Source: Methanoregulaceae archaeon
GTDB lineage: Archaea; Halobacteriota; Methanomicrobia; Methanomicrobiales; Methanospirillaceae
Assembly: GCA_028679405.1 (NCBI GenBank)
Contig: JAJRBP010000287.1
Coordinates: 1-20,890 of the forward strand
DNA length: 20,890 bases
Direction of reading: 5' to 3'
The notes under the pieces were generated by a model. It was not told where the DNA came from, made no database searches, and worked only from the letters and a program-made list of their open reading frames with translations. This document shows positions 1 to 7,760 of this stretch, piece by piece. A program made the position numbers and the translations under genes. Numbering within the stretch: the first letter of the stretch is position 1; the number at the start of each line of letters is the position of its first letter.

Positions 1-818
1 TCTATCGTCTCCCCGCTCCCGATGAAAACGATCCCGCTCTTTGTCTCGGCCACGGCCGAAAGGGCCCCGCCCCCCTTGGCCGTACCGTCCATCTTGGTGA
101 TGATGACCCCGTCGATCGCGATGGCCTCGTGGAAGCGGCGTGCCTGCTCGCTTGCCTGCTGACCGAGAGCCGCATCGATCACGAGCCAGCGGTGCCCCGC
201 CTGGGAGAGGATGTTGATATCGATGATCTCCTGGATCAGCTCGTCCTCGAGGGCATGCCTCCCCTGGGTATCGATGATCACGACCTCGAGGTGCCCGAAT
301 GCCGCGAGGCCGTTCTTCACGATGACCCTGGCGTCCTTCTGGGCCGGGTCGCCGAAGCAGGGAATATTGATCTTCGCACAGAGCGTGGCGAGCTGCTCGT
401 ACGCTCCCGGCCGGAAAGTATCGCCGCAGATGACCCCCGTCCGGAGGCCCTTCCGCTGGAAGTACCTGGCAAGCTTTGCGGTGGTGGTCGTCTTGCCGCT
501 CCCCTGGAGCCCCGCCATCAGTATCCGCTGCGGCCCGAGCCTGACATCGGTCGCAGGGCCCATCAGCTTGACGAGCTCCTGGTACACGATCCTGAGAACG
601 TGCTCTCTGACCCCCATTCCTTTCGGGGGCTGTTCCTCAAGGGACCTTGCCTTTATGGAGGAGGAGAGCTGCATCACCAGCCGGACGTTCACGTCGGACT
701 GGATGAGGGCCCGCTGGAGGTCTTTCACCAGTTCTTCCACGGCTGCCCGGTCTACGACGGTCTTGCCTGCCAGTTTTTTCAGGGCGTCCTTGAGGGAACT
801 CCCGAGCCGGTCGAGCAT
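1..818 (-). CDS. srp54: Signal recognition particle GTPase SRP54 (Ffh), partial, 3' end outside window
   Basis: This is the N-terminal 272 codons of the GTPase that binds signal sequences emerging from the ribosome and, with 7S RNA and FtsY, delivers them to the membrane. Visible parts are the N-domain helices (about residues 1-90), the P-loop GLQGSGKT (103-110), [12 protein letters not shown] (132-143), a G3 motif reading DTQGR (183-187) and the G4 motif TKMDG (241-245). The methionine-rich M domain lies beyond the left edge. The ATG at 818 overlaps the ftsY stop (TGATG), which fixes the start and implies translational coupling. The G3 motif is unusual because SRP GTPases normally carry DTAGR. 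The identification is secure; the full length is unknown. Confidence 0.97.
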   Translation of the reverse strand, partial: MLDRLGSSLKDALKKLAGKTVVDRAAVEELVKDLQRALIQSDVNVRLVMQLSSSIKARSLEEQPPKGMGVREHVLRIVYQELVKLMGPATDVRLGPQRILMAGLQGSGKTTTTAKLARYFQRKGLRTGVICGDTFRPGAYEQLATLCAKINIPCFGDPAQKDARVIVKNGLAAFGHLEVVIIDTQGRHALEDELIQEIIDINILSQAGHRWLVIDAALGQQASEQARRFHEAIAIDGVIITKMDGTAKGGGALSAVAETKSGIVFIGSGETI

Positions 819-1819
819 CAGGCTGCCTCCGGGAGGAGGTCGTCGATCACCTGTGTCGGGACGAACGGCTGGAGGTCGTCGTATCCCTGGCCTGTGCCGA
901 GGAACATGAGCGGCTTTCCAATCGTATGGGCGATGGAGATCGCTGCCCCGCCCTTCGGGTCCATGTCGGCTTTTGTCAGGACAACTGCATCTGCCCCTAC
1001 CGTACGCTCGAATTCCGAGGCCCTGATCACCGCATCGTTCCCGGCAACCGCCTCGTCGACATAGATGACCAGGTCCGGCTTCATCACCCTCCTGATCTTC
1101 TCGAGCTGGTTCATCAGGTTGGCACGGTTATGGAACCTTCCGGCGGTATCGGCGAGGACGACATCGACTTTGTGGGCCTGGGCATACTGCACCGCATCGA
1201 AGAGCACCGCGGAAGGGTCCGCACCAGCCTGGTGCTGGATCACCTTGATACCGATCCGTTCCGCGTGCTGGTCTATCTGCTCGATCGCCCCTGCCCTGAA
1301 GGTATCCCCTGCTCCGATCACGACGGAAAAACCCTTCTTTTTCAGGTACGATCCTACCTTCGCGATAGTGGTAGTCTTTCCCGTGCCGTTTACCCCGGTA
1401 AAAAGGATCTTTACCGGGTGCTCGTGCTCCCGGATATACCGTGTCAGGTCGAACCCTTCCCCGAGGACTCCCTGCAAGGCTCCTTTGAGTGCAGTGAGTA
1501 CCATGGCATCGACCGGCTCTCCGATCCTGCGGCGTTTCCCGATCAGGTCCGACCGCAGACGACCGACTATCGCTTCGGCGACCGGGAGTGCGACGTCGTT
1601 CTCGAGGAGCACCATCTCGAGTTCTTCAATCGGTGCCCCGATCTCCTTCTCGGTCACAATGAATTCGCGATCTTTTATCAGGGCTTTCGCTTTCTCGACA
1701 ATTCCGGGTGCAGTATCTCCGGGGGTCTGGGACGCAGGCTGTTCCGGGACATCCCCGGCGAGGCCGCTGCCGAGCTGTTCCCGTGCCTGCCTGAAACGGG
1801 CTTTCAGTCCCTCGAACAT
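818..1819 (-). CDS. ftsY: Signal recognition particle receptor FtsY
   Basis: This 333-residue GTPase is the SRP receptor at the inner face of the membrane. It forms a heterodimer with SRP54 whose mutual GTP hydrolysis releases the ribosome-nascent chain to the translocon. The protein has a short acidic/proline-rich N-terminal region (about 20-40), a helical N domain (about 45-130), the P-loop GVNGTGKT (142-149), [11 protein letters not shown] (171-181), a canonical DTAGR (224-228) and TKAD (282-285). It has no transmembrane helix, as expected for archaeal FtsY, and the amphipathic N-terminus ([10 protein letters not shown]) could contact lipid. It lies 17 bases after the prefoldin gene and shares its stop with the srp54 start, so the two SRP partners are co-expressed. 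Confidence 0.97.
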   Translation of the reverse strand: MFEGLKARFRQAREQLGSGLAGDVPEQPASQTPGDTAPGIVEKAKALIKDREFIVTEKEIGAPIEELEMVLLENDVALPVAEAIVGRLRSDLIGKRRRIGEPVDAMVLTALKGALQGVLGEGFDLTRYIREHEHPVKILFTGVNGTGKTTTIAKVGSYLKKKGFSVVIGAGDTFRAGAIEQIDQHAERIGIKVIQHQAGADPSAVLFDAVQYAQAHKVDVVLADTAGRFHNRANLMNQLEKIRRVMKPDLVIYVDEAVAGNDAVIRASEFERTVGADAVVLTKADMDPKGGAAISIAHTIGKPLMFLGTGQGYDDLQPFVPTQVIDDLLPEAA

Positions 1820-1836
1820 TCTTCCAGATCTTCCTC

Positions 1837-2277
1837 TTACTGCAACGGCCCCTGCGACTGCTGGTAAGCCTGCTCTATCCTTCGGGTGATGTCGTTCATC
1901 TGGTTCCTGATCCGATCGATCGTCTCGACCACCTTCTTTCCCGAGGCCTCCATCTCCGTGATCCTGTCCTTTAGGAACTCGATCGCGTCCGGGGTGGACT
2001 TCTCGACGATCACATCGGATCCGATGTTCACAAGGATTTTTTCAGGATCGACCAGGCGTGCCCTGACGCTTGCCCCGCCACCGATCTGCAGGAGGACGAG
2101 GTCGTTCTCCTCCACCATGGCCCTGAGGGCCTCGATCGCGGCGAGCGCCTCCATCCTGCCCTCCTCGAGGAGCTGGAGCTGCTGTGTGAAGACCTCTGCC
2201 TGCTGCCCGTACTCCGCAAGGTAGTGCTGGAGCGCCTGCAACTCGCGCGGATCGACCGCTTCCGTGTTACTCGCCAT
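1837..2277 (-). CDS. pfdA: Prefoldin subunit alpha
   Basis: This 146-residue protein is the alpha subunit of prefoldin (GimC), the cytosolic hexameric chaperone that captures unfolded chains with coiled-coil tentacles and passes them to the thermosome. The sequence has the expected layout: an N-terminal coiled coil (about 10-50), a beta-hairpin core rich in G and V (about 60-100, including the GGGASVRA segment) and a C-terminal coiled coil (about 105-142) ending in a Gln-rich tail. Length is typical for the family. The ATG at 2277 overlaps the last codons of the L18a gene by 11 bases. The position between L18a and ftsY is the conserved archaeal arrangement and suits a factor acting on nascent chains. 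Confidence 0.95.
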   Translation of the reverse strand: MASNTEAVDPRELQALQHYLAEYGQQAEVFTQQLQLLEEGRMEALAAIEALRAMVEENDLVLLQIGGGASVRARLVDPEKILVNIGSDVIVEKSTPDAIEFLKDRITEMEASGKKVVETIDRIRNQMNDITRRIEQAYQQSQGPLQ

Positions 2278-2458
2278 GTAGTATAGAGATGGTATCGACC
2301 GTGATATATCTTCTTTTCAGGCGGTGTTTGCTCCCGATGACCGCAAGAGTCCGCTCACGTGCCTGTTTCTCGTTCGGCGCTGCGATGCGCTTGGTGTACG
2401 GTCTCCACTCCGCTCCCATCTGGAACGTCCCTTTCACTTCATACGCGACATTTTCCAT
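2267..2458 (-). CDS. rpl18a: Large-subunit ribosomal protein L18a (LX, eL20)
   Basis: This 63-residue basic protein matches the archaeal LX/L18a family of the large ribosomal subunit: a short beta-rich fold beginning MENVAYEVKGTFQM, a central basic stretch (KQARERTLAVIGSKHRLKRR) and the closing YITVDTISI strand. A longer reading from 2554 would add 32 residues that lie inside the aIF6 gene. The start at 2458 is preferred because it follows the aIF6 stop by only 7 bases, is preceded by purine-rich ribosome-binding sequence (GGAG and AAAAGGAA) and gives a normal family length. Its end overlaps the prefoldin start by 11 bases. Confidence 0.92.
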   Translation of the reverse strand: MENVAYEVKGTFQMGAEWRPYTKRIAAPNEKQARERTLAVIGSKHRLKRRYITVDTISILHGE

Positions 2459-2465
2459 TTCCTTT

Positions 2466-3128
2466 TCACTCCATGAATCCGAATACATCTTCCATGCGGC
2501 CGAGTTCGTACCCGCTCGTCTCCGCTCCTGCCGCATATCCCCTGCTGTTGGCAAGAAGGCCGCTGCCCACGAGGCCGCTGCCCATGTTCACTGTTCCTGT
2601 CCCGACCGGCAGGTCGGTGAGCTGCTCGAGCTGCTCGATCTCCTGCCTTGTACTCCTGGGGTGGACAAGAACCCCGCGGTCCGTCGCCACTGCAGCCATC
2701 CCGACGGTCTTGATCCCGGCGAAGGTCTGCCGTGAGACCGGGACACCGAGGACCGTCCCGATCTCCCCGGCCATTTTCGGCGGCATATCGGGATGGACGA
2801 CCGCGAATGAGTTGTTCGCAAGGATCACGTTCCCGGCCGCGTTCATCCTTCCGTGCAGGCAGAACACTTCCCTGTGCTCCTCGAGCATTCTTATCTCCTC
2901 AGAGGTGGCGAGCCCGCTCACCACAATTCCGCGGCTGTTGCCTGCCACGAGCGATCCGACGATCGCACTCCCCTGGATCGTAGTCTCGATCAGCTCGACC
3001 CCGAGGAGCGAGGAGAGGGCTGCCCTGTACTCTTCCGGCGCCTCCGGAGGGACAACCGCAATATCCTCGCATACCCGGGAGAATACTCCGATATTCGGGT
3101 CTCCTGAGAACGAGAGCGTCCGATCCAT
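2466..3128 (-). CDS. eif6: Translation initiation factor aIF6
   Basis: This 220-residue protein is archaeal IF6, the anti-association factor that binds the large subunit near L23/L14 and keeps it from joining the small subunit prematurely. The protein is made of repeated alpha/beta subdomains (a five-fold pentein). Repeated phrases include [14 protein letters not shown] [12 protein letters not shown] at the start, GNSRGIVV (about 63-70), [20 protein letters not shown] and ANSRGYAAG, each marking one unit. Length is normal. The ATG at 3128 follows the L31e stop by one base, and the gene is sandwiched between L31e and L18a, the canonical archaeal order. This strongly supports co-regulation with large-subunit assembly. 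Confidence 0.96.
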   Translation of the reverse strand: MDRTLSFSGDPNIGVFSRVCEDIAVVPPEAPEEYRAALSSLLGVELIETTIQGSAIVGSLVAGNSRGIVVSGLATSEEIRMLEEHREVFCLHGRMNAAGNVILANNSFAVVHPDMPPKMAGEIGTVLGVPVSRQTFAGIKTVGMAAVATDRGVLVHPRSTRQEIEQLEQLTDLPVGTGTVNMGSGLVGSGLLANSRGYAAGAETSGYELGRMEDVFGFME

Positions 3129-3129
3129 C

Positions 3130-3393
3130 TCACTCCTCTGCGAGTTCGGCCTGGACGTTTCCGTCCTCGAACTTCATCGCCCGGACCCTGATCCTTCTGG
3201 GCGGCTTCTGGCTGCCGTGCTCCCAGACCTTTTCGTTGATGCTCCGGTCCAGCTTGACGTCATCGCTCTTCATATGCTTTCCAAGGAACCCGCGGATATC
3301 CTTTATCGCGGTGTTCGCCCTCTTCCACCGGGGCGTGCGTTTCACGTCACGCAACGGGATGATGTAGATATGCTCTTCCATCTTGTCGGCCAT
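3130..3393 (-). CDS. rpl31e: Large-subunit ribosomal protein L31e
   Basis: This 87-residue basic protein of the large ribosomal subunit sits near the peptide exit tunnel. The family signature is visible: [20 protein letters not shown], the [18 protein letters not shown] segment and the conserved [20 protein letters not shown] strand. It starts at an ATG one base past the L39e stop codon (TAA at 3395-3397). A second ATG four codons in (MEEHIYI) is a possible alternative start. The C-terminus is acidic (QAELAEE). L31e, L39e and the SRP proteins encoded downstream all act near the exit tunnel, which may explain why they share an operon. Confidence 0.96.
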   Translation of the reverse strand: MADKMEEHIYIIPLRDVKRTPRWKRANTAIKDIRGFLGKHMKSDDVKLDRSINEKVWEHGSQKPPRRIRVRAMKFEDGNVQAELAEE

Positions 3394-3394
3394 C

Positions 3395-3547
3395 TTACAC
3401 CTTCAGCGTACTTCTTCTCCAGTTCCGGCGTTTCGGATGGGTGACCACCTTACGGTGGGTCTTTAACATCACCCAGGAGGGAACCCTGCGGTTCTGGCCG
3501 CAGGCTTTCGCAAGCCTCATCTTTCTGCCTTTTGAGAGTCTGCTCAT
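3395..3547 (-). CDS. rpl39e: Large-subunit ribosomal protein L39e
   Basis: This very small, highly basic protein of 50 residues lines the exit tunnel of archaeal and eukaryotic ribosomes. It begins [20 protein letters not shown] and ends in an Arg/Trp-rich tail ([12 protein letters not shown]). The PSWVMLKT and RRNWRRS segments and the 50-residue length are typical of L39e. The ATG (3547-3545) overlaps the stop of the upstream PP-loop gene as ATGA, and the stop lies one base before L31e. It has one extra cysteine (Cys16). The gene is easily missed because of its size, but its identity is clear. Confidence 0.95.
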   Translation of the reverse strand: MSRLSKGRKMRLAKACGQNRRVPSWVMLKTHRKVVTHPKRRNWRRSTLKV

Positions 3548-4152
3548 ATTACTTCACCAACACATTCCTTATTCCGTCCGAGCACGAGCGACTGCTCATG
3601 GTGGGGCGGAAAGAGACCGACCGGTTCGAGACCCTTTTCCCGCATCGCCGTCCGGATCCCGCTCTCGTAATCGCCATTCTCTATTGTGCCCGTCTCGCCG
3701 TGTATGACGAGGAAGGCCCTGTGTGCAAGCCTGTCCACTTCATCCTTCGGAAAACCGAGAAGCGGCCGGACGTAGTTGCACGCGCAGGTATCCCTGAGCT
3801 GTTGTACTTCACCGCGCCCGAGCATCGGCACGCGGTCATTGAAACGTGTGCCGTCACCGACGACACGGTACTCCCTGCAGAGCATTCTGATCGCCTGCCG
3901 GTGCACCATATTGATCGCATCGTTCGGATATCCTCTCGCGGTAATCAGGCGGATCGCTTCCTCGAGAACGCTCCCCCCGAATTCCCTGACAAATAACGGG
4001 AACGAGAGTGCCTCCGCCGCACGCCGGACCGCAGTGAGATCCTTCGACCGGCTGAATACGAACGTATTCAGTTCGACCTCGTAGTCGCGGGAGAGCATCA
4101 GTGCTGCAAGAGCACTATCCTTTCCACCCGAGAAGAGTACCCCTGCTCTCAT
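3544..4152 (-). CDS. PP-loop superfamily ATP pyrophosphatase of unknown substrate
   Basis: This 202-residue protein of the PP-loop (adenine nucleotide alpha-hydrolase) fold has the signature SGGKDS at residues 8-13, which binds ATP and adenylates a substrate. Other likely functional segments are FSRSKD (about 33-38), [13 protein letters not shown] in the middle and [19 protein letters not shown] with two closely spaced cysteines. The substrate is not evident. Relatives act as tRNA-thiolating enzymes, NAD or asparagine synthetases and queuosine-pathway enzymes. It overlaps PDCD5 upstream and L39e downstream through ATGA junctions, so it is translated with ribosomal proteins. A role in RNA or ribosome modification is an inference from context only. 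Confidence 0.85.
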   Translation of the reverse strand: MRAGVLFSGGKDSALAALMLSRDYEVELNTFVFSRSKDLTAVRRAAEALSFPLFVREFGGSVLEEAIRLITARGYPNDAINMVHRQAIRMLCREYRVVGDGTRFNDRVPMLGRGEVQQLRDTCACNYVRPLLGFPKDEVDRLAHRAFLVIHGETGTIENGDYESGIRTAMREKGLEPVGLFPPHHEQSLVLGRNKECVGEVI

Positions 4153-4499
4153 CCCTTCCGTCTGATCGTGAAATCCCGTTTTCCCGGGAGGATCTGGCGC
4201 AGGAGCGCCTTCAGCTGCTCATCGGTGATCTTCTGTTTCAGGCGGCCGTTCTGTGCGAGGAGGACGAGCTGCTGCTCCACCGATCGTGCGAAGTCCGGCC
4301 GCGTCAGCTTGATCGCGTTCAACCGTTCCCGTGCCTGCGGCTCCATGATCTGCATCAGGATCAGGTGGATCTGTGCCTCAGCCTGCTTCTGGCGCTCGGC
4401 ATCCTCCTGCATCGCCTGCTGGTCAACAGACTGCTGCTGCAGCTGTGCGGCACGTCTCCGCCTGATCTCTGCGAGCTCGTCATCCCCCACAATACTCAC
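4149..4499 (-). CDS. PDCD5-family DNA-binding protein
   Basis: This 116-residue protein of the archaeal/eukaryotic PDCD5 (TFAR19) family folds as a small helical bundle and is usually annotated as DNA-binding, though its archaeal role is uncertain. Visible features are a charged, Gln-rich N-terminal helix (about 5-45), the conserved core with [23 protein letters not shown] split around residue 60, the [21 protein letters not shown] helix and the basic tail [12 protein letters not shown]. It starts with GTG, not ATG; this GTG overlaps the S19e stop as GTGA, and the gene end overlaps the PP-loop start as ATGA. Both overlaps support the boundaries and the operon. Confidence 0.94.
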   Translation of the reverse strand: MSIVGDDELAEIRRRRAAQLQQQSVDQQAMQEDAERQKQAEAQIHLILMQIMEPQARERLNAIKLTRPDFARSVEQQLVLLAQNGRLKQKITDEQLKALLRQILPGKRDFTIRRKG

Positions 4500-4939
4500 C
4501 GCTTCGACCCTTTCGCGCTTTCTTCACTCGTCTGGACGGTTCTCGCTACTCCGTCGAGGAACGATGCGCCCTGCGGGGAGATCTTCCTCCCTGTCTTGTC
4601 GTGCTGGACAAGTCCGGCACTCTCGAGCTGCTGGAGCGATTTCCGGAGAATGGATCCTCCGCCTTTCCTGAACGCACCAGGCCTCGACCCCCGGTCTTTC
4701 TTCCCGCCGTAGAAGGTTCTCATCCGTTCGATTCCGATCGGGCCGTCGATGTAGACGCGCCGGAGAACCGCCGCTGCCCGGGTGAACCACCAGTCCGGAT
4801 CCTCGGGAGGGTTCTCCTTGTGCACCCCCGTCTTGACATATGCCGCCCAGTCAGGAGGCTTGATCTCGGGCCGCTTTTTTAATTCCCCGGCAAGGGTCGT
4901 GATGAACACTTCAGCCGGGACATCGTATACAGTCGTCAT
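4496..4939 (-). CDS. rps19e: Small-subunit ribosomal protein S19e
   Basis: This 147-residue winged-helix protein of the small ribosomal subunit is needed for 30S/40S head maturation. Family hallmarks are the start [13 protein letters not shown], the [21 protein letters not shown] segment (around 65-85), [11 protein letters not shown] and the [19 protein letters not shown] helix. The C-terminus ends in a charged tail (about 131-147). The ATG at 4939 has a Shine-Dalgarno sequence GAGGT (complement of 4946-4950) six bases upstream. It is the first gene of the downstream operon: a box A promoter is about 56 bases upstream and the leader contains a hairpin. Confidence 0.96.
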   Translation of the reverse strand: MTTVYDVPAEVFITTLAGELKKRPEIKPPDWAAYVKTGVHKENPPEDPDWWFTRAAAVLRRVYIDGPIGIERMRTFYGGKKDRGSRPGAFRKGGGSILRKSLQQLESAGLVQHDKTGRKISPQGASFLDGVARTVQTSEESAKGSKR

Positions 4940-4950
4940 TACTGGACCTC

Positions 4951-4972
4951 ACTGTCTCTAAGAGATAACAGT
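4951..4972 (-). promoter_or_regulatory. Bulged hairpin in the S19e leader
   Basis: Read on the minus strand, the leader contains ACTG-TTA-TCTC-TTA-GAGA-CAGT: two stacked four-pair stems (ACTG/CAGT and TCTC/GAGA) with a 5' TTA bulge and a TTA loop. It sits between the expected transcription start and the GAGGT ribosome-binding site, one base from the latter. Function is inferred only. Confidence 0.4.
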
Positions 4973-4994
4973 CTTTATTTATTTGTTCAATACG

Positions 4995-5002
4995 CTTTTA
5001 TA
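4995..5002 (-). promoter_or_regulatory. Box A (TATA) of the S19e-SRP54 operon
   Basis: The minus strand reads TATAAAAG here, a good archaeal box A. Transcription about 25 bases downstream would begin near 4970 and leave a leader of roughly 30 bases before the S19e ATG at 4939. A second A/T-rich stretch on the minus strand (AAATAAATAAAG, about 4973-4984) is a weaker alternative. Confidence 0.6.
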
Positions 5003-5060
5003 CATTTCTAGAATGCCGGATCGGACCAAATCAAAACCTTCAACCGGCCTTTCACGGATG

Positions 5061-5360
5061 CTATCGTTTCGAGAGGACCATGGTCCGGCCCCTCACCGAA
5101 ACGAGAACGGCCCCCGTGCATGAAGCGATATCGGGCGGGGAGACCTCGGTATTCCTGAGCCATTTCACCTTGACGAGCTTCCGGTGGTCCAGCTGATCGA
5201 TGATCTCGGAGATGATCGTATCGGTGCACCCCTGTTTCCCGATCCACACCGTGGGCCTGAGCTCCTGCATCGGATCGTTCACCATGGCCGGGGCGTTCCG
5301 TTCTCCTTTCACACGGGGAGGTTTTCCCGGGTTTTTTCTTTTATTCGGCTCCTTTTGCAT
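5061..5360 (-). CDS. YhbY/CRM-domain RNA-binding protein
   Basis: This 99-residue protein carries a CRM (YhbY) fold, an RNA-binding domain resembling the C-terminal part of IF3 that associates with pre-50S particles in bacteria. After a basic, disordered-looking tail (residues 1-25, [15 protein letters not shown]) come the expected elements: [17 protein letters not shown] with the Gly-Lys-Gln-Gly loop, then [12 protein letters not shown], and a closing strand ending [10 protein letters not shown]. The ATG at 5360 is supported by GGGAGG four bases upstream and overlaps the end of the RNase P gene by 20 bases, so the two are co-translated. A role in ribosome assembly fits the neighbours. Confidence 0.9.
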   Translation of the reverse strand: MQKEPNKRKNPGKPPRVKGERNAPAMVNDPMQELRPTVWIGKQGCTDTIISEIIDQLDHRKLVKVKWLRNTEVSPPDIASCTGAVLVSVRGRTMVLSKR

Positions 5361-5670
5361 CCTGCCTCCCGATCACGTACCTCATCTGCCGCCTGCACGC
5401 AAGGCAGGTGACGATGACCCTCCCCCTCTGCACGCGGACCCTCATCGTTACCCCGGGCACCAGGTAGGTCGAACAATGGCGACAGAACCGGCGCCTGTAT
5501 TCCTTCTCGATCCTGATCCGCTGGCGCATCGCGATCTTCCTCGCGAGGTCGACACACCTGTTGCTCCATTCAGGGCATTCTGGAAAGAACCTTGCCGCCT
5601 GGGAAAAAAGGACCGCTATCCGCTCACGTGCGATCCGTTTCGTCACCGGGCTCTGGGACCTTCGTGCCAC
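5341..5670 (-). CDS. rnp4: Ribonuclease P protein component 4 (Rpp21/Rpr2)
   Basis: This 109-residue zinc-ribbon subunit of archaeal RNase P works with the RNase P RNA and Rpp29 to trim the 5' leaders of tRNA precursors. The family pattern is clear: basic [19 protein letters not shown] helix, [18 protein letters not shown] helix, [20 protein letters not shown] and a second CLAC knuckle. The four zinc ligands are Cys63, Cys66, Cys89 and Cys92. No ATG is available. The GTG at 5670 is chosen because GGGTGA lies eight bases before it; a GTG at 5682 would add four residues (MKIH) but lacks a well-spaced ribosome-binding site. It overlaps the YhbY gene. Confidence 0.92.
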   Translation of the reverse strand: MARRSQSPVTKRIARERIAVLFSQAARFFPECPEWSNRCVDLARKIAMRQRIRIEKEYRRRFCRHCSTYLVPGVTMRVRVQRGRVIVTCLACRRQMRYVIGRQDAKGAE

Positions 5671-5711
5671 GTGAATTTTCACCCTTTACAAAGAGATGCC
5701 GGGCAGACTTC

Positions 5712-5723
5712 ATCCGGCCGGAT
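5712..5723. repeat. 12-bp palindrome in the rnp4 leader
   Basis: ATCCGGCCGGAT is a perfect palindrome lying between the presumed box A and the start of rnp4. It could be an operator or chance. Confidence 0.3.
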
Positions 5724-5753
5724 TCTTTCTTCCCCCTCTCATTCACCCTCAGA

Positions 5754-5761
5754 GTATATAG
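5754..5761 (-). promoter_or_regulatory. Box A (TATA) of the rnp4-YhbY transcript
   Basis: The minus strand reads CTATATAC, about 85 bases upstream of the rnp4 start, which implies a leader of around 60 bases. The purN stop (5786-5788) is just upstream, so rnp4 may also be read through from purN. Confidence 0.5.
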
Positions 5762-5785
5762 AGAAGGAGTACCCCAATGAAAGGA

Positions 5786-6397
5786 TCAGCCGCTGCCTGT
5801 AATCCTGACCCTCCTGCCCTCGATCCGCAGCCTGCCGTCGCAGAACATCTGGATTGCCCGGGGGAGGCATTTGTGTTCTCTCTCGAGTATCCGTTCCGCG
5901 AGGGTCTCCTCGGTATCGTCCTCGAGGACCCGGACGCATTCCTGGACGATGATCGGGCCTGCATCCATCTCTTCGTTCACGAAATGCACGGTGCACCCCG
6001 CCACCTTCGCCCCGTACCCGATCGCCTGGGACTGGGCATGGAGACCGGGGAAGGAGGGGAGCAGGGCTGGATGAATATTGATTATCCTCCCGGGAAAGTG
6101 CCTCACGATTCCCGTGCCGAGGATCCGCATGTACCCTGCGAGGACATAGAGATCCGCCGCGGTCGCTTCCATAGCTTCCCGGAGAGCCTTTTCGTACTCA
6201 CCCTTTCCCGGGTACCGGTGGTAATCCACGATACTCACCGGGATCCGGGCCGCCCGGGCACGCTCGATCGCATACGCCTCAGGGTTGTCGGTAATCAGGC
6301 CCGCACATTCCACCCTGAGCTCACCTGTCGAGACGGCATCGATGATCGCCTGGAAGTTCGAACCCCTCCCCGATGCAAGAACCGTGACACTTTTCAT
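5786..6397 (-). CDS. purN: Phosphoribosylglycinamide formyltransferase PurN
   Basis: This 203-residue enzyme transfers a formyl group from 10-formyl-tetrahydrofolate to glycinamide ribonucleotide, the third step of de novo purine synthesis. The protein opens with the nucleotide-binding SVTVLASGRGSNFQAII strand-loop. The catalytic triad is visible as Asn107 and His109 (in GRIINIHPALLP) and Asp145 (in NEEMDAGPII), close to the E. coli positions 106, 108 and 144. HFPGRIINIHPALLPSFPG is the folate-site signature. The ATG at 6397 overlaps the stop of the upstream CNNM gene as ATGA; an in-frame extension to 6625 lies inside that gene and is rejected. Confidence 0.96.
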   Translation of the reverse strand: MKSVTVLASGRGSNFQAIIDAVSTGELRVECAGLITDNPEAYAIERARAARIPVSIVDYHRYPGKGEYEKALREAMEATAADLYVLAGYMRILGTGIVRHFPGRIINIHPALLPSFPGLHAQSQAIGYGAKVAGCTVHFVNEEMDAGPIIVQECVRVLEDDTEETLAERILEREHKCLPRAIQMFCDGRLRIEGRRVRITGSG

Positions 6398-7665
6398 TCC
6401 GGACCCTTCTCCTTCTCGTCCGGGTGAAGGAGGAGCTTGACCTTGACAATGCGTCTCCCGCGCATCTGCATCACGACAAGGGCTGCCCGGCTCTCCGGTA
6501 TCTCGGCGCTCTCTCCCGGATGGGGGATGTGCCCTAGCCTGTCGATGAGGAGACCGCCGACGGTCTCGTATGCCTCCGCAACGGGGAGGGATATCCCGAG
6601 TTTTCCGTTCAGGTCGTCGACCCATGTCCCTGCATCGATCAGGTATGCTCCCTCGTTCAGCTTCTGGATCTCCGGCTCCTCCTGGTCGAACTCGTCGAGT
6701 ATATCGCCAACGATCTCCTCGAGGATGTCCTCCACGGTCACGATCCCGGCGAAGCTCCCGTATTCGTCGAGGACCACCGCGATGTGGACTTTCCTGACCT
6801 GGAGCTCCTTCAGGAGCTCGTCGATCTTCTTCGTCTCAGGCACGAAGTACGGGTCGTACATGATATCCTTGATCGGGATATCCTTCCTGCCCGACAGGAG
6901 GACCGCAAAGACATCCTTGATATTGAGAATGCCGGTGATATTGTCCACATTCTCGTGGTATACCGGGATCCGGGAGAAACCGGTCTCGTTGAAGGTGTGG
7001 ACCGCGGAGTCCAGGGTGCTCGTGTCCTCCATCAGGCCCACGTCGATCCTCGGGGTCATGATCTCCCGGGCCGTGGTGTCGGCAAATTCGAGGACACTGT
7101 ACAGCATGTCCTGCTCCTCCTGCTCGATCGAACCCCCTTCCTTCCCGACGTCGATCCACTCGCGGATCTCCTCCTCTGTCACGACCGGCTCCGTATGGCC
7201 CTCTTCAGAGGCTCGTGATCGGCTGAACCGTTCGACCAGCCATATGACGGGGTACAGGATCCGGGACAGTATGAGCACCGGTTTGGCGACCACAAGGGCA
7301 AATCCCTCGTGGGCCCGTGCGGCATAGAGTTTCGGGCCGATCTCGCCGAACACGAGGAGGAGGATAGTGACGACTCCGGTCGCGATCCCCACCCCGATGT
7401 CCCCGAAGGCCTCGATCGCAATCGCAGTCGCTATCGCGGCTGCGGCGATATTGACAATATTGTTACCGACAAGGATTGTTACCAGGATCCTGTCGGGAGA
7501 TTCCTTCAGGACGGCGAGTGCGTCCGCACCCTTCCTTCCCTCGTTCACGAGCGTCCGCACCTTTGCACGGTTGATCGAGATGAGGGCTACTTCCGAGCTT
7601 GAAAAGAAAGCGGAGAGGATGAGGCAGGCAACGAAGAGGCCAATCTTTAACGGGTCCCCGATCAT
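6394..7665 (-). CDS. CNNM/CorC-type membrane protein with CBS pair (DUF21-CBS-CorC_HlyC)
   Basis: This protein of 423 residues belongs to the family of magnesium/cobalt efflux proteins often annotated as hemolysin-like. The order is: DUF21 membrane domain with hydrophobic helices (about 8-30, 60-85, 92-112 and 125-145), SSSEVALISINRAKV after helix 1, VFGEIGPK in the membrane domain, a CBS pair (about 200-325, with REIMTPRIDVG and LDEYGSFAGIVTVEDILEE), and a C-terminal CorC_HlyC domain (about 345-420, with GTWVDDLNGKLGISLP). The ATG at 7665 starts directly before helix 1. An ATG at 7743 would add 26 polar residues, but a box A-like sequence lies inside that extension. It overlaps purN through ATGA, with no obvious functional link. 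Confidence 0.9.
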   Translation of the reverse strand: MIGDPLKIGLFVACLILSAFFSSSEVALISINRAKVRTLVNEGRKGADALAVLKESPDRILVTILVGNNIVNIAAAAIATAIAIEAFGDIGVGIATGVVTILLLVFGEIGPKLYAARAHEGFALVVAKPVLILSRILYPVIWLVERFSRSRASEEGHTEPVVTEEEIREWIDVGKEGGSIEQEEQDMLYSVLEFADTTAREIMTPRIDVGLMEDTSTLDSAVHTFNETGFSRIPVYHENVDNITGILNIKDVFAVLLSGRKDIPIKDIMYDPYFVPETKKIDELLKELQVRKVHIAVVLDEYGSFAGIVTVEDILEEIVGDILDEFDQEEPEIQKLNEGAYLIDAGTWVDDLNGKLGISLPVAEAYETVGGLLIDRLGHIPHPGESAEIPESRAALVVMQMRGRRIVKVKLLLHPDEKEKGPE

Positions 7666-7724
7666 CTCATCCACACCGCGGAGCGGCTGCGTCCTTCTCC
7701 TCTGTTCATAATCAATGAATTCAG

Positions 7725-7733
7725 TATTAAATA
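7725..7733 (-). promoter_or_regulatory. Box A-like sequence for the CNNM gene
   Basis: The minus strand reads TATTTAATA about 60 bases upstream of the preferred ATG at 7665. If it is the promoter, transcription begins near 7700, so the upstream ATG at 7743 could not be used from this transcript. Confidence 0.45.
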
Positions 7734-7760
7734 GGAGGCTCATTTAATAAATCCAACGGA

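Noticed and set aside
129..1867. Long plus-strand open frames opposite srp54 and ftsY (129-1064, 926-1867, 1065-1889)
   Set aside because: They are antisense shadows of strongly conserved GTPase genes in a GC-rich genome; their translations show no domain.
2459..2554. N-terminal extension of L18a
   Set aside because: It overlaps aIF6, is not typical of the family, and the ATG at 2458 has better ribosome-binding sequence and normal length.
2359..3444. 361-codon plus-strand open frame opposite aIF6, L18a and L31e
   Set aside because: It lies antisense to three recognised genes and has low-complexity Pro/Ser/Arg composition typical of shadow frames.
5683..5785. Short GTG-started frame in the rnp4 leader running into rnp4 out of frame
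   Set aside because: It has no family resemblance, overlaps a conserved gene in another frame, and its start lacks convincing spacing.
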